A stretch of DNA of 64,000 bases from Bemisia tabaci. Its lineage: Eukaryota > Arthropoda > Insecta > Hemiptera > Aleyrodidae. Below the pieces are notes generated by a model. It searched no databases and was not told where the DNA came from. It saw only the letters and a list, made by a program, of their open reading frames with translations. This document shows, in pieces, positions 45,864 through 56,068 of the stretch (its first letter is position 1; every line of letters starts with the position of its first letter). The stretch covers positions 3,658,001-3,722,000 of the forward strand of contig NC_092801.1 of assembly GCF_918797505.1 (NCBI RefSeq), written 5' to 3'. The position numbers were made by a program, and so were the translations under genes.

Positions 45864-46490
45864 AGGGTTGCCACAGAATTTGGAAAATGAAATTCCCTCA
45901 CATTTCCCTGACACATTTTGGTGAAATTCCCTGACAATGGAGATGTTGCATGTGTGCGGAATTTGCGATTTGACTGTTGATTCTTACGTAAAAGTTCGCG
46001 ACAAACACGATGGTGCCACAGGTTTTCTCTGAAATCAACTGCCAAGCTCAAAAAACGCTCTCAAGTTGAGGCCAAAATGGAGGGGATATCCCACGTTATC
46101 CTGAGAGTCCACCTCTACATCAAGACAAACTCTCCATGCAAAGATAGGGTGCAAATACATTAGCAGGGTTGCCGTGTTTTCAGTTTTAGAGTCCCCAAAT
46201 ACAGTGGCAGCCCTTGCATAGAGAGTTTGTCTTGATGTAGAGGTAGATTGCGTGGGATATTCCCCCTATTACGCCCTCAACTTTGAGAGCTTTTTTTGAG
46301 CTTGGGAGTTGATTTCAGGGAAAACCAGTGGCACTATTGTGTTTCTCGCGAACATTTACATAAGAAGCGATCTGCGATAGTCAAATCGCAAATTCCTCAC
46401 ACATGCAACATCTCCATTGTTCTGATTGACCTGAGATCAAAATTTGGCAACAGCTGTAGGCTCATACGGCGTTCTTACTTACCACGGCAG
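45864..46490. repeat. Composite of family D fragment, inner palindrome and family A right end
   Basis: Starts with CAGGGTTGCCACAGAATTTG (family D left end). It continues with the same sequence found inside 7295-8013 (GGAGATGTTGCATGTGTG, GGAGGGGATATCCCA arms at 46075 and 46255) and ends with a family A right terminus near 46490. It is an order-scrambled relative of 7295-8013. Confidence 0.7.
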
Positions 46491-46778
46491 GATACGACGG
46501 TATATTCTAGCTCAAATCGTGGCCGATGTGCCAATAGAAAGTTGCGGCCCTCAGACCGTCGCGTCGCTGCGACTGGTCAAGGTCGGTGCAGTCTTGAAAA
46601 GTTTTTAGCAATTGAGGACGCCAGAGGAAGTCAATGCCCCATATTTAACCTTATGATGAGGCAATCCGTATTATTCAAAAGGTATTTTTCGGAAGTTTTT
46701 GAGCTTCATCCCTCCCCCGAAGATTCGACTACAACGGCGCCCTCGCACACGAATTTTTCCCCTCGTAAATCCTAAGTT

Positions 46779-47042
46779 TACTACAATTGAGAGGCTTGGA
46801 GGACAAGGCTCATAAGTGTAGTTTTTGAAAAAAAAAATGAGATGTCAATGATAACGAGTAAAACTATTCTTAGTGCGTATTCAATGAAAAATTAGCGCCT
46901 AAATTCCAATTTTTAAGCATCAGAAAGTCAGTTTGAACTTTCTTCCCGCCGTAAGGGTTCATGTATTGGAGCTTCAAACACGCATTTCTTGAAAAAGCGA
47001 AAACTGAACCTATGCGCCTTGTCCTCCAAGCCCCTCAATTAT
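46779..47042. repeat. MITE family G, copy 2
   Basis: AATTGAGAGGCTTGGAGGAC at left and inverted GTCCTCCAAGCCCCTCAATT at right. Shared internal block AGTCAGTTTGAACTTTCTTCC. Complete copy, about 264 bp. Confidence 0.8.
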
Positions 47043-47357
47043 TTTCACCGCCCACGCAGGAGGCAAAAGTGGTATACGTCAGCTTATTCAGAATACAAAA
47101 GAATCTTAAAATGGGACTAAGGTCGCAAAACTAAAAACATAAAATAAAAAGCCTGGGAAGTTTTGCGGTGTCACACCCGCATTTCCAACCAGCAAGAAAA
47201 TGGGGAAAATTGAAAAGGAACAAACCGAGCCGCAAAACGTCCCGAGTTTTTCATTGAATGTTTTAATTTTTGCGGCCGTGGTCCCACTTAAGTTGATTTT
47301 GTACTTTCGTTTCGGACCGATTAAGTTGTTTTCTCAACTATGGCGGATCCATCTCTG

Positions 47358-47440
47358 CGGGATGATTATTGGTATTGGTAGACAAAGCGATAGATATAGA
47401 AAACTAGGAGAAAATGAGGCGATCCTATTGCGAGTAACAT
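47358..47440. repeat. MITE family E, left fragment
   Basis: CTGCGGGATGATTATTGGTA then TTGGTAGACAAAGCGATAGA, continuing to a CGATCCTATTG block typical of the family. The right half is absent. Confidence 0.6.
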
Positions 47441-47768
47441 AAACCTTGTTTACAATTGGTACTTGAAATTTCCGAAAAATTGTAAACAAAATTATTTCTT
47501 AGCAGATAATGCAACAGTTGTGCGCACACCTCCTTGTTTTATTCCGTGTATTTCATTGTTGATTAGAGTTCCTCTTACTTAGTTTTATCTCTCACCACTT
47601 GTTAATTTGTAATCATCCTATACAAATTACCTATTCGCTAAATTAAATCGCTAAGTTAATTCCGAATGAAACCTTTAAGTAAGCGGTCACAGCTGTAAGA
47701 ATGTCCAAGGAAAACCGTTCAGGCCACTGTGGAGGCTACTTCAATTTTTATCTTCCGTCTCACTACTA
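47441..47768. other. Intergenic, nothing recognised
   Basis: AT-rich. A short AATTGTAAACAA inverted pair lies near 47450-47490 (TGTTTACAATTGG / AAATTGTAAACA). No gene. Confidence 0.35.
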
Positions 47769-48032
47769 AGGTGCAGTGATACAACTATTCGTACTCTCCG
47801 GAATGCGTGAGGTATCACGCCAAAATTGAAGGCGTTTTCAAAACCGCCAACTTTCCATATCGGCATTCTTGTGTGCGCATAAGTGGCAATGTCAAGGCGC
47901 AATGATACAACTATTCGTACTCTCCGGAATGCGTGAGGTATCACGCCAAAATTTAAGGCGTTTTCAAAACCGCCAGGGCGCCTAGGCGCCAAGTTTCCAT
48001 ATCGGCATTCTTGTGTCACATAAGTGGCATTT
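47769..48032. repeat. Tandem duplication (~127 and ~138-bp units)
   Basis: Two head-to-tail copies of a unit starting AAGG(T/C)GCA(G/A)TGATACAACT and ATTCGTACTCTCCGGAATGC, ending CATATCGGCATTCTTGTGT. The second carries an extra GGGCGCCTAGGCGCC palindrome. The ACTATTCGT core also occurs near 8050 and in both arms of 49075-49590. Confidence 0.8.
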
Positions 48033-48057
48033 TGGCATTTTTGTTTTAAATTCACAG

Positions 48058-48182
48058 TCTTTAGCGAGTAAAATAGAAACTGCTCATGAATACTCAGGTT
48101 TTTTTACCGAGGCAAAAGAAGTTGCATAATCTTTAGCAACATTGCAATGCTCCTGATTCCTTTTTGCAAAATGCAATCCAAC
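48058..48182. repeat. MITE family H, right half
   Basis: Runs from TTTAGCGAGTAAAATAGAAA to TTTTTGCAAAATGCAATCCA, colinear with 28735-28856. The left half is missing. Confidence 0.65.
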
Positions 48183-49074
48183 TAAGAGTCCTTGTGGAGT
48201 CCCAGGAACTACTTTAAAAGAAGAGGAAGAAATGTTGTGTTTTTAACGGGGAAAAAGCCCAGAAGTTTCATTCCTACGATTCGAGCTTGGGAAAAATCCC
48301 GTGAAACGTCCCGCGGAGACAAGGCGTACGTTACGGACCTTACGGATAGGTTTTTCGGGCTCGGAGTGGAAGACGCGTTCGCGCGAGTGGCTCGCGCTTT
48401 TACGTAAGCACACGCTGGAGTCTCCTGCGACGAAAGCCGCATCAATGGAATTCCTCGATGCTCTCGCGAAAAAATGCGGCGAGAAAACAAGAGTTACGTG
48501 AAAACAAGTGGACCGGACCTCGGCAGCCGGCCAACAGACTTCGTCCATGCGAAAATCCAACACGTTTGTATCCGATGAACCCTTAAGGATACGCCTTCAT
48601 ACGGAGCTCAAGGCTCATTCGAAATTGGACTTACTGCCTTGTAACTTCCACCGATTCAACTGCCGGCGAGAAAAAAACCCGCAGGAATGCCAGCGCGAGC
48701 CGCAGATGCAAATGCTGCCGTCGCGCTTGGCGATGAATCGATTACCTAATCTGTCATTTAAACCTACGGAAAAGAATCGATTTTACGTGATCGATTCTTC
48801 AACATCGCTTATTGATTTACTTGGTATTTGTTTTTTTTCAGTTCGATTGAATACACACACCGCTCTACCTCCGTGCCAGTGGCGATTCTTGAAAGCTGAC
48901 AACATTGCTTTTTCCTCCATTTGAATATATGTGAAACAATCGATTTTTGGTGAGGCAGCTTCCCCCACCTAAAATTGATACTTTCAGTGGATTTAAATGG
49001 ATGAAAAAGGGTGTTACCAGCCTGCTAAATTGCCACTGCTTTGTGCAACGACGGCGTATGGATGCAAAGAGCGA
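48183..49074. other. Region of mixed composition; family F fragment near 48730
   Basis: 48240-48680 is unusually GC-rich for the neighbourhood and open in several frames on both strands, but no domain or splice pattern convinces me. 48725-48790 has family F-like GCGATGAATCGATTACC and AAACCTACGGAAAAGAATCG. Confidence 0.35.
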
Positions 49075-49590
49075 CACATTTCCTTATTTTAAGCAGAAAA
49101 AATTGAAGGCGCTCCGGCTTTTTCAATGGTTACGTCTGGATGCAACTATTCGTGTTCTCGGGATGTCCATGTTGCATACACGAAACATCGCAGGCGCTCT
49201 GGTTTGGTAAGGAACAACGTACGGCTGTGGTTGTTGGTTCTCAGGAGTTTTCTCCGTTCTATTGACGATCGTGCTTACTATGAAATCCTCGAAATTCGCA
49301 TGAATCATGTAGCACCATGGCAACGTAGCGAAATGGTGCAAATTGCGAAAATGTTTTCTGTAGTATTTTGAGAGATTGGACGTAAGTGATTCCGCACTCT
49401 TAGAGGAGAAAGTTAGAGCGCCTGAAATTTTTCGTGTATGCAACACGGATATCCCGCGAACACGAATAGTTGCATCCAGACCAAGACAAAAAAGGCGGAA
49501 CGCATTCAAATTTTCTGCGCTCGTGGTAAGAATGGTATGTCTCTCATTGCATTCATACGTCGACGTTGCACGAAGACAGGGAGGTTTGAG
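49075..49590. repeat. Inverted-repeat element with GATGCAACTATTCGTG arms
   Basis: Plus-oriented arm (GGATGCAACTATTCGTGTTC, GGATGTCCATGTTGCATACA) at about 49137-49190 and inverted arm at about 49430-49485 (TATGCAACACGGATATCCCG, CGAACACGAATAGTTGCATC). The same motif family occurs near 8046-8095. Confidence 0.65.
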
Positions 49591-49674
49591 CATTTAATCA
49601 AATTGAAAAAAAAGAACTAAGTGAATTAACAATAAATATATAAATAAAAAGAAGACTAAATTCATGCGACAATT

Positions 49675-49926
49675 CTGCCCTGCGAGGAAGAGCGCCGTAT
49701 GAACATACGGGAGTTTCCAAATTTTCTCAGATAAAACATGCATTTGAGAGGCAAGCTATGCATGATTTTTCTTGAATTTTCCAGATATTACGGACGAAAT
49801 TGCGAATATAATTGACTGACAAATTGGAAGAAAAATATCCAGAATTTTCCCATTAAAATCGGTTTTAAATAAGGAAAATTAGGCAACGCCTGAGGGTTCA
49901 TACGGTGTTTTTCTTTAACACGGCGG
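49675..49926. repeat. MITE family A copy with AATT TSD
   Basis: 252 bp. CTGCCCTGCGAGGAAGAGCG at left and inverted GTTTTTCTTTAACACGGCGG at right. AATT lies on both sides (49671-49674, 49927-49930). Confidence 0.8.
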
Positions 49927-50167
49927 AATTCCTCGCCTATGAATTTTAAAACAGCGATTACACACTTGACCCTCTTCTGAATCTGCTCGTTTAATTTACT
50001 TTCTACTATTCATGGAAAGATCTCAGGCAGGTTACGACTTACGAGCCAACGTCATTGACCCTGAATAATTGCAGTTGCTGCTCTTCGGTATCCGCATACC
50101 AATTCACCTGTATGAAGCGGTTACTTACTGTTACGTAACGCATTTTCCCCCCAGTTTCTGATCCAAA

Positions 50168-50188
50168 CCCCCCCCCCCCCCCCCCCCC
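50168..50188. repeat. 21-bp poly-C run
   Basis: Uninterrupted C homopolymer. Comparable G run at 29609-29624. Likely length-unstable and error-prone in assembly. Confidence 0.9.
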
Positions 50189-50239
50189 GTCAGCTTCCTT
50201 CATTTTGAATCCTAAATCCTGACTCTCGCTCTAACTTAC

Positions 50240-50287
50240 GTAATCATCCGTCGAACTACGGATGCGGAAAGTTCTATGCCTTCCCAT
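50240..50287 (-). CDS. Possible first coding exon, 16 codons
   Basis: ATG in context AAAATGG, open for MGRHRTFRIRSSTDDY, then donor TAC|GTAAGTTAG (near-consensus), phase 0. No product recognised and no second exon located at lower coordinates. CpG-containing sequence upstream (50330-50480) would suit a promoter. It could be chance. Confidence 0.35.
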
Positions 50288-50500
50288 TTTAAAAATACTT
50301 TTTTCCGCAGAAATTAAAAAAAAAATAACTATTGTACGGCTCTGTACGTGTAATTTTCCACGACTTTGCGGAGAAAAAAAAGTGATTTGTATTGCGATTT
50401 TGCGAGGAACACGTGGTTTTCGCCGCTGTCTCGCCAATGACAACACGATTTTGCCGGCTTTCCCGTTTAAAAACACCGTTTTCGGCGCCTTTCCATTTTC

Positions 50501-50743
50501 CGGGGTTGCCACAGAATTTAGGAGATGAAATTCCCTGACATTTCTCTGATTTTCTTGACACATTTCGGTGAAATTCCCTGACGATTGAAGGTATGCCAGA
50601 TGGTTAACAAGACATTATTAGAAATAGTTTTCAGGCAAAATGTGTTGTATGAAACGTCGAATCCGTTCGAGGCAGCAAATAAAGGTATGACCCAACAATT
50701 TTTCCCTGACATTTCCCGGTATTTCCTGACTGTGGCAACCCTG
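50501..50743. repeat. MITE family D, copy 2, 6-bp flanking repeat ATTTTC
   Basis: 243 bp. C(G)GGGTTGCCACAGAATTTA at left and TGTGGCAACCCTG at right. ATTTTC occurs directly at both borders (50495-50500, 50744-50749). Internal CCCTGACATTTC repeats as in copy 1. Confidence 0.8.
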
Positions 50744-50820
50744 ATTTTCACACGAGAGACCGATCGCGAACGGCCGGTCTCGTGGTCAAGCGAGAAGTTT
50801 TTGCACCACAGAACCCGCGC
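50744..50820 (+). other. Possible 5' non-coding exon ending at a strong donor
   Basis: A GC-rich segment ends CCCGCGC|GTAAGTGAG, matching the 5' splice consensus. It has no ATG in its last part. It may be the first exon of the transcript whose coding end is at 51381-51937. It also contains GACCG...CGGTC inverted pieces (50758-50790). Confidence 0.3.
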
Positions 50821-51380
50821 GTAAGTGAGAATCGCATGTTTACATTGATGAAATCGGAAGGAATTTAAGTGTGCGATAAATTTGCAGGTGGTCCATCAGT
50901 AGACCTCTGTACAGTGTTTTAGATGACATTAAGACGGATGGTGTGAGAAATTTAGTGCATGTTTCATGATGGCATACATTCAAACCAAAATAAAAGACCA
51001 TTAAAGTATTGCATTCTAGGAAAATCATGCTAGAATGTTAGTTTCCCAAAAAAAATTGATGTTGAGTTGATACCACCAGGAATAAGTAACTGCAAAAAAT
51101 CGTAGCTCACAATTAGTATTATGATTATTTTCGTAATTTTTTAAAAATAATTAAGTATAAGTGGGGGTACCAGTTGGCGACGGCAGGAGGGCACCTTCTT
51201 CCCTCTCTTCGATTGGAGAAGTGCCCTAATTTGGAGTAAATTCGTTCCATCTCAGAATTTTGGGATGGATATTTTGGGGACACTCACTTCAAAACATTTC
51301 ATTTCCTCTCAACAATTGTTGGCCTCCTATAAGTTTTGGGGGAAATAGCAACCCTGATCATACCTACATAATAACTTGAG

Positions 51381-51573
51381 ATGATAATGCCATTCTGGAA
51401 ATAGTAGGGGAGAGATTCTTTCCGGAGAGAATAAAACTGCCCGATATTGAAAGTATATTATGCAAGGATAGAGATTGCAGAGATGCAAGATTGAGATTAA
51501 GGAAGATTGAATGGATCGACTGGCTCATTGGTCAAAAATATTTACAATCTTATGCAGTACTCAAACGCAACAG
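51381..51573 (+). CDS. Penultimate exon of an unidentified protein
   Basis: Open for about 63 codons reading DNAILEIVGERFFPERIKLP, then DIESILCKDRDCRDARLRLR, KIEWIDWLIGQKYLQSYAVL and KRN, ending AACAG|GTTAGT in phase 2. A stop lies just upstream in frame, so an upstream exon must join, most simply at ACTTGAG|ATGATAATG (51380/51381). Charged and aromatic residues with no low-complexity tracts suggest a genuine protein. It joins in frame to 51874-51937. I do not recognise the family. Confidence 0.6.
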
Positions 51574-51873
51574 GTTAGTATAAGTAAATAAACAAATTAA
51601 AATTCACCAAAAAGCTTCAAAATATAAAGTGATGAAACAGTTCATGGAAGCATCAGAAATGTGAATTGTTTGCGCAGCCACAGCATGCTTGCCTACTTAC
51701 TTCATTAAGAAATGTACTTAGTTTTAGGAAAAATTAAAAATGTCCTCAAATCTGTAAATTAATTTTTGAACAGTAAATATTTAAAGTTTCTTGTCTTCGT
51801 TGAATAAAAAATTTGCTCACAGAGATTCCGATAATTTTTTAGCCGGAGTCCCCTCTTTGTTTCTTGCTTACAG

Positions 51874-51937
51874 TCATTTAGGGCACATTATCCCACCTAA
51901 AGATAGTAGAAAATGTTTTCACAATTTAAGAATATGA
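51874..51937 (+). CDS. Terminal exon of the same unidentified protein
   Basis: Acceptor TCTTTGTTTCTTGCTTACAG precedes T CAT TTA. Joined to the previous exon the reading is SHLGHIIPPKDSRKCFHNLR I and a TGA stop at 51935-51937. The phase match and strong splice sites on both sides support it. The C-terminal tail is basic. Confidence 0.6.
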
Positions 51938-52171
51938 CAGAAGATTAGCTATCTTCACTGCAGCATTGAAAAGAAGGTAAGCAGATCTTCTGTTTTGCTG
52001 TGGAAGTGTGTAACTTCGTTGGAATGAAATCCAGTACTCAGCACTAAGGAAAGAAAAGATTGGACAAAAGTCACATCAATCATCAGCCAGCCTATTGTTT
52101 ATAGCACATACATTTCTGTTGAATAATGCCATTTTCTGATGTGACACTTGTCCACTCTTTTCTTTCCTCAG

Positions 52172-52400
52172 TTGTGGGAGAAAAATCGGGGCTTGCTAAA
52201 TGTAACTTTCATCAAAAATCTAAAACGAATTCAAACATTAACTAGCTACATGGTGAGCATCTTCATATTTCAGCACAAAAGTGCAAAACTCATATACTCC
52301 TATATAATTATCAATGAAATTGCAGCGGAGTGTGGAAAATTTAGGAGACCTGGTTCGAACCCAGTATCACATGTTGAGACTAAAGTCAAGAATTACTTAG
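52172..52400 (+). CDS. Possible internal exon, ~76 codons, unidentified
   Basis: Preceded by a long pyrimidine tract and CAG (CTCTTTTCTTTCCTCAG) and followed by donor TTAG|GTACGT. Open in the frame LWEKNRGLLNVTFIKNLKRI, with a hydrophobic patch TSYMVSIFIF. It is not in phase with the 51874 exon and no partner exon was found. A GGTTCGAACCC box inside resembles a tRNA B box, but no cloverleaf forms. Confidence 0.25.
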
Positions 52401-52879
52401 GTACGTCAATACTCATCAATGATGCCATCTGACTGCATGTATTAACCTGTTGAATGATAATGATTCAGAGCTAATCAGGGATTGACTTTTGACTCAACAT
52501 ACGATGACTCAGTTCTACAAATCTTGATGACATTTATACTGCGAGAGGACTAAAGCTCTTGAGAAAAAGAATATTACTAGGATGCAGCTATGCACCAACT
52601 CATGTAGATCATTTGCACTAATCATAGTCAGGTTTTAATGGTTGAAACTTAAATATATGGCAGCAAAACACAAGAGGATCGGTTCAGCTATCACATTTCT
52701 GAGTTTATTTGATTTTAGTAGAGGCATTATCAACAGTAATTTCTGTAATTAAGAACGGTTGAGCATACAATGATTTCTTTGACACTTGGTTCGACAAGTC
52801 TTGCCTGACAAGCAGCCCTTGCAATGAAGCTCTTGCATAAGTCAGGAATTTGCGATGGAAGTACTTTTAAAATGGAAAT
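52401..52879. other. Intergenic, nothing firm
   Basis: A minus-strand stretch around 52735 reads ITVDNASTKIK before a stop. It is reminiscent of a hAT transposase DNA motif but far too short to call. Confidence 0.3.
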
Positions 52880-53285
52880 ATTTGGCGAGAAACACAATGG
52901 TACCACTGGTTTTTCCTGAAAATAACTACCAAGCTCAAAAGAAGTTCTTCAAGCTGAAGCCGAGGCAATGGAGGAGTTCCCCCACGCTATGCTTGAAGTC
53001 TGCGAGCTGCCTCCATGACTAATCAAACTCTCCACGCACCGAGAGGCAGCACGTACTTCAGCAGGGTTGCCATGGTTCCAACCTTGGAGTTCTAAAACAA
53101 AATGACAACCCTGTTAAGTACTGTATTTGCTCCGTACCTATGCTCGGAGTGTTCAAGTGGACATAGAGGTGGAGTCTCAATGTAGCCTGAAGGATCCCCT
53201 CCGTACAGAACAGCCTCAACTCTCAGAGCTATGTTTGAGCTTGGAATTTTGTTCTGGAGAAAACCAGTGGCATAATCGTGTTTCT
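52880..53285. repeat. Diverged copy of the inner palindrome of composite family A
   Basis: Arms AAGCTCAAAAGAAGTTCTTC ... CATGACTAATCAAACTCTCC and the inverted counterparts near 53140-53240 follow the order seen in 7441-7745. A CAGGGTTGCCA / TGACAACCCTG pair sits at the centre. Older and without outer termini. Confidence 0.6.
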
Positions 53286-53620
53286 CGAAAAATTAACATA
53301 TGATACCAAAAATACTTAAACCACAAATCCCTGATGCTTGCAAGAGCTCCATTACATGCAGCATTGATTGACTGATGCAATATGGAAGAAACCATGATAC
53401 ACGTTGCAATGCTGGATGGCATTAATTGCTGTGTTCTTTGAAATAGATACCTCCGTGGATTTCGTTCTTCAAAACTTGGCGTTTGGACAGTTCATGGGAA
53501 TGCTTGCTGACTAAAATTGATAGTTCAGATGAGAAATTATTCTGACCACATACTCAGTGCGACTGACCCATTCTCATGCTTCCATGAACAGAGTTAGTGA
53601 AAAAGACGACTAAATCTTAC

Positions 53621-53698
53621 CTCGTAAGACTCGTTCTCGGCAACGACGAAAGATTCCCAAATCTGTTCAATCCGCGAACATTTTGTGGTTTTTTCCAT
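53621..53698 (-). CDS. Possible first coding exon, 26 codons
   Basis: ATGG start after GTGCCC. Reads MEKTTKCSRIEQIWESFVVA then ENESYE and ends at a near-consensus donor GAG|GTAAGA, phase 0. The helix-like SRIEQIWESF and early cysteine could suit the start of a zinc-finger or DNA-binding protein, but the partner exon at lower coordinates was not found, so function is unknown. Confidence 0.4.
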
Positions 53699-54050
53699 GG
53701 GCACTAACACAAGTCCTGAGAGAACAGGCGAACGTTCGAAAAATCACTCACGACGCATGCAGAATCCGCGTGATTACGGTGCTTCTTTTGGGAAATCGAA
53801 CTGAGCACTTTTGGACGGTGGTAAAACTCGGAAAGTGGGATAGTGATGGATCTGCTATATCATTATGCTAGGACGAACACTGATTCTGGGGGCTGGGGAT
53901 GTATTCGAAAAGGAACGAGGATAAGCTGAAACACATCAGTTACATAACCGTGATCGTGATCTGACGAGGGAAGAGAATCTAAACAAACTGATAGTAATCG
54001 AGGGATGTTTACTTTTTGCAGGCAAAGACCCCCTCGGAATGAGCAGGCAA

Positions 54051-54161
54051 GATGGCTGCGTGGCGCGACGGGAACTCAGAGCAGTTCGAGCACTCTCTAA
54101 CCAATACCTACTCTAACCCATCCTATCGTCTGCCGTCTCTCCCACCTTATCCATCCAAATA
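54051..54161 (+). CDS. Small ORF (36 aa) in strong Kozak context, hypothetical
   Basis: AAGATGGCTGCGTGG start, reading MAAWRDGNSEQFEHSLTNTY then SNPSYRLPSLPPYPSK and stop. It lies 29 nt after a TTTTTGCAG that could be a splice acceptor. The preceding GCAGGCAAAGACCCCCT...GAATGAGCAGGC segment is repeated inverted at about 56139-56175. Could be a 5' start exon, an upstream ORF or chance. Confidence 0.25.
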
Positions 54162-55560
54162 ATCATGTTTCCAATAATGTAAAATGAATCAGTGAGTTCG
54201 GAAACACTCCAACACGGGTTTTTTTCGATTTTCACTTTTTTACGGTTTAGTAACACTTATGGATAAGTAGAAGCATCTGCACGCAAAAGGATATTTCGAA
54301 ATTGCAATCGGAAGTGCTCGAAACGGCGACGGGAAAAGGGAAGAATCGAAGAATTTCATTGGAAATACCAATTTTTGGCCGATCAAGGGAAACGGGCGAC
54401 TATCCGATGCGGTTTTATTTTTTCGGTTCAGTATACCTTGTGCCAACAAGTTATATAAATATTCAAGCGTTATTCAGGTCAAAAAATATAAATTTTTCAG
54501 GGCAGACTATGAAAAATCAGTATCTGAAACTTGGTGCGTTAAAGTCTCTAGAGTACTTCTTTGCGTCCTTTGGCACCAAAAAAGTTTTTCTTAAACTAAC
54601 TTCTTCGCCCGCTGCGAAGTTTTAGGTGTTTCCTGAAAATTTTTTTTTCCGAGTTGGTGTATTTTCGAACTCACTGATTCAAATGTCATCTTAGGTACCT
54701 AATGCTATATTTATGCTCCCATATTTCACCCCTTGATGCCTGACTGGTAAAATTCACCACTTTTTGGATCGTTATGTACTTTTGTAGGTATAAGTTATCA
54801 AAAGCAGAAATGTGCAAAGATATTTTTTTAGCAAATTTTTCAAGAAATATGCTAAGTGCCTCGTTACCTTTAACAGGATGTTTCCCAGAAGTTGTACCAT
54901 TCGTGCCACAAAAAAAATTTATAAATTTGTGCGAATGCTGAGTTAAATTTTTAGCTTGATGGTTCATCTTCACATGGAAATATTTTTGGTAGAATTACAA
55001 ATTCCACAATGAAAGTCTAGCAACACAGCTAACTTAGCAAAAGCCCTCATATTTCTTGAAGTCAGGAGAGGGTAATATTTCTCCCCCCTCCTCCTAACTA
55101 GTTCCCCCAATGCTCCTGAAAACATCTCTGCTGAGCGCAAAAATCCTCAAACTCATCCCTCATCATCTGGCATCCCCATGGCTCAGATATAAATGAAGCC
55201 CCTCCCCCCCCCTTATTTTCCATCAAAATTCAAAATGTAAGTAGGTACGTTTAGAATTTGATTTCAATGCCTCAGAACGCTGCGGGGCCCCCGCACAAGC
55301 TTGTGATTTCTCCAGATATGCTAAAGATTTTCCCTCCTTAGGTAATCCTTAAATTATATCAGAAAAATGTCTTGCCAAAGAATTTTGAGAATTGCCCTGG
55401 TTAGTACTTGGTTTGAACTCTTTTAGAAATTTAACCCCGATCAAAAAGGTCAATTCCCTGAGCTGAGCAGTTTAATTTTTCTCCGAGAGTGAAATTTGTG
55501 CTTGGCGCCATTATGTGATGTGCAAAGAGTAGAGGTGAGGAGAGAGCAACAGAGTATAAT
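54162..55560. other. Intergenic, no gene recognised
   Basis: AT-rich. Open frames at 54302-54625 (plus) and 54686-54973 (minus) show no domain or splice support. Confidence 0.35.
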
Positions 55561-55744
55561 CATAGAGAAAAAAAAGGAGGTGTTTGCATTTCGGGCATCT
55601 TGGAATTTGTTGATGACTTGATGACGTAGGTGGGTACAGTGTGAAGGGGACGTCCCTGTACCCAGCTGTACCCACCTACGTCATCAAGTCATCAAAATAT
55701 TCCAAGATGCCCGAAATGCAAACACCTCCTTTTTTTTCTCTATG
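55561..55744. repeat. Near-perfect palindromic MITE, 184 bp
   Basis: Arms of about 78 bp. CATAGAGAAAAAAAAGGAGG at left is mirrored by CCTCCTTTTTTTTCTCTATG at right, pairing inward to GTAGGTGGGTACAG. TA borders fit a TA-target (mariner-type) origin. Confidence 0.8.
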
Positions 55745-55754
55745 GCAAGGTAGA

Positions 55755-56068
55755 TTTACACAGGTATGGACAGAACTAAACAACTGGCCTCTGATTGGCT
55801 CTCCAGCGGCCCCTTAACGTCAGCCATTTTGTATGTTTTGATTATTTAGATTTATTATGTTTGGTTTATCGTTTGTCAAAATTTTGTGGGATTTTTTGCA
55901 CAATTTTGGTCATACGATATTAATTTTAGCGTTTTAAACGCACAAACGTTTGAATGTTAATTTGATTGTAATTTAATTAAAAAACGGGCCCCTTAACCTA
56001 CGTCACGAGGTCATGTGACACGTACTGAGGCTCATGGGAAATTTTCAACTTTTCCATACCTGTGTAAA
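55755..56068. repeat. MITE with TTTACACAGGTATGGA termini
   Basis: Left TTTACACAGGTATGGA and right TCCATACCTGTGTAAA are perfect inverted 16-mers. Subterminal GGCCCCTTAAC is present near both ends. About 314 bp. Confidence 0.75.

Noticed and set aside
49123..49593. 156-codon minus-strand frame
   Set aside because: Most of it lies in the inverted-repeat element with ATTCGTG arms; the translation is reversed repeat sequence with no domain.
52340..52372. tRNA-like B box (GGTTCGAACCC)
   Set aside because: The T-arm pairs only partly, and no matching A box, anticodon arm or acceptor stem could be found at proper spacing.
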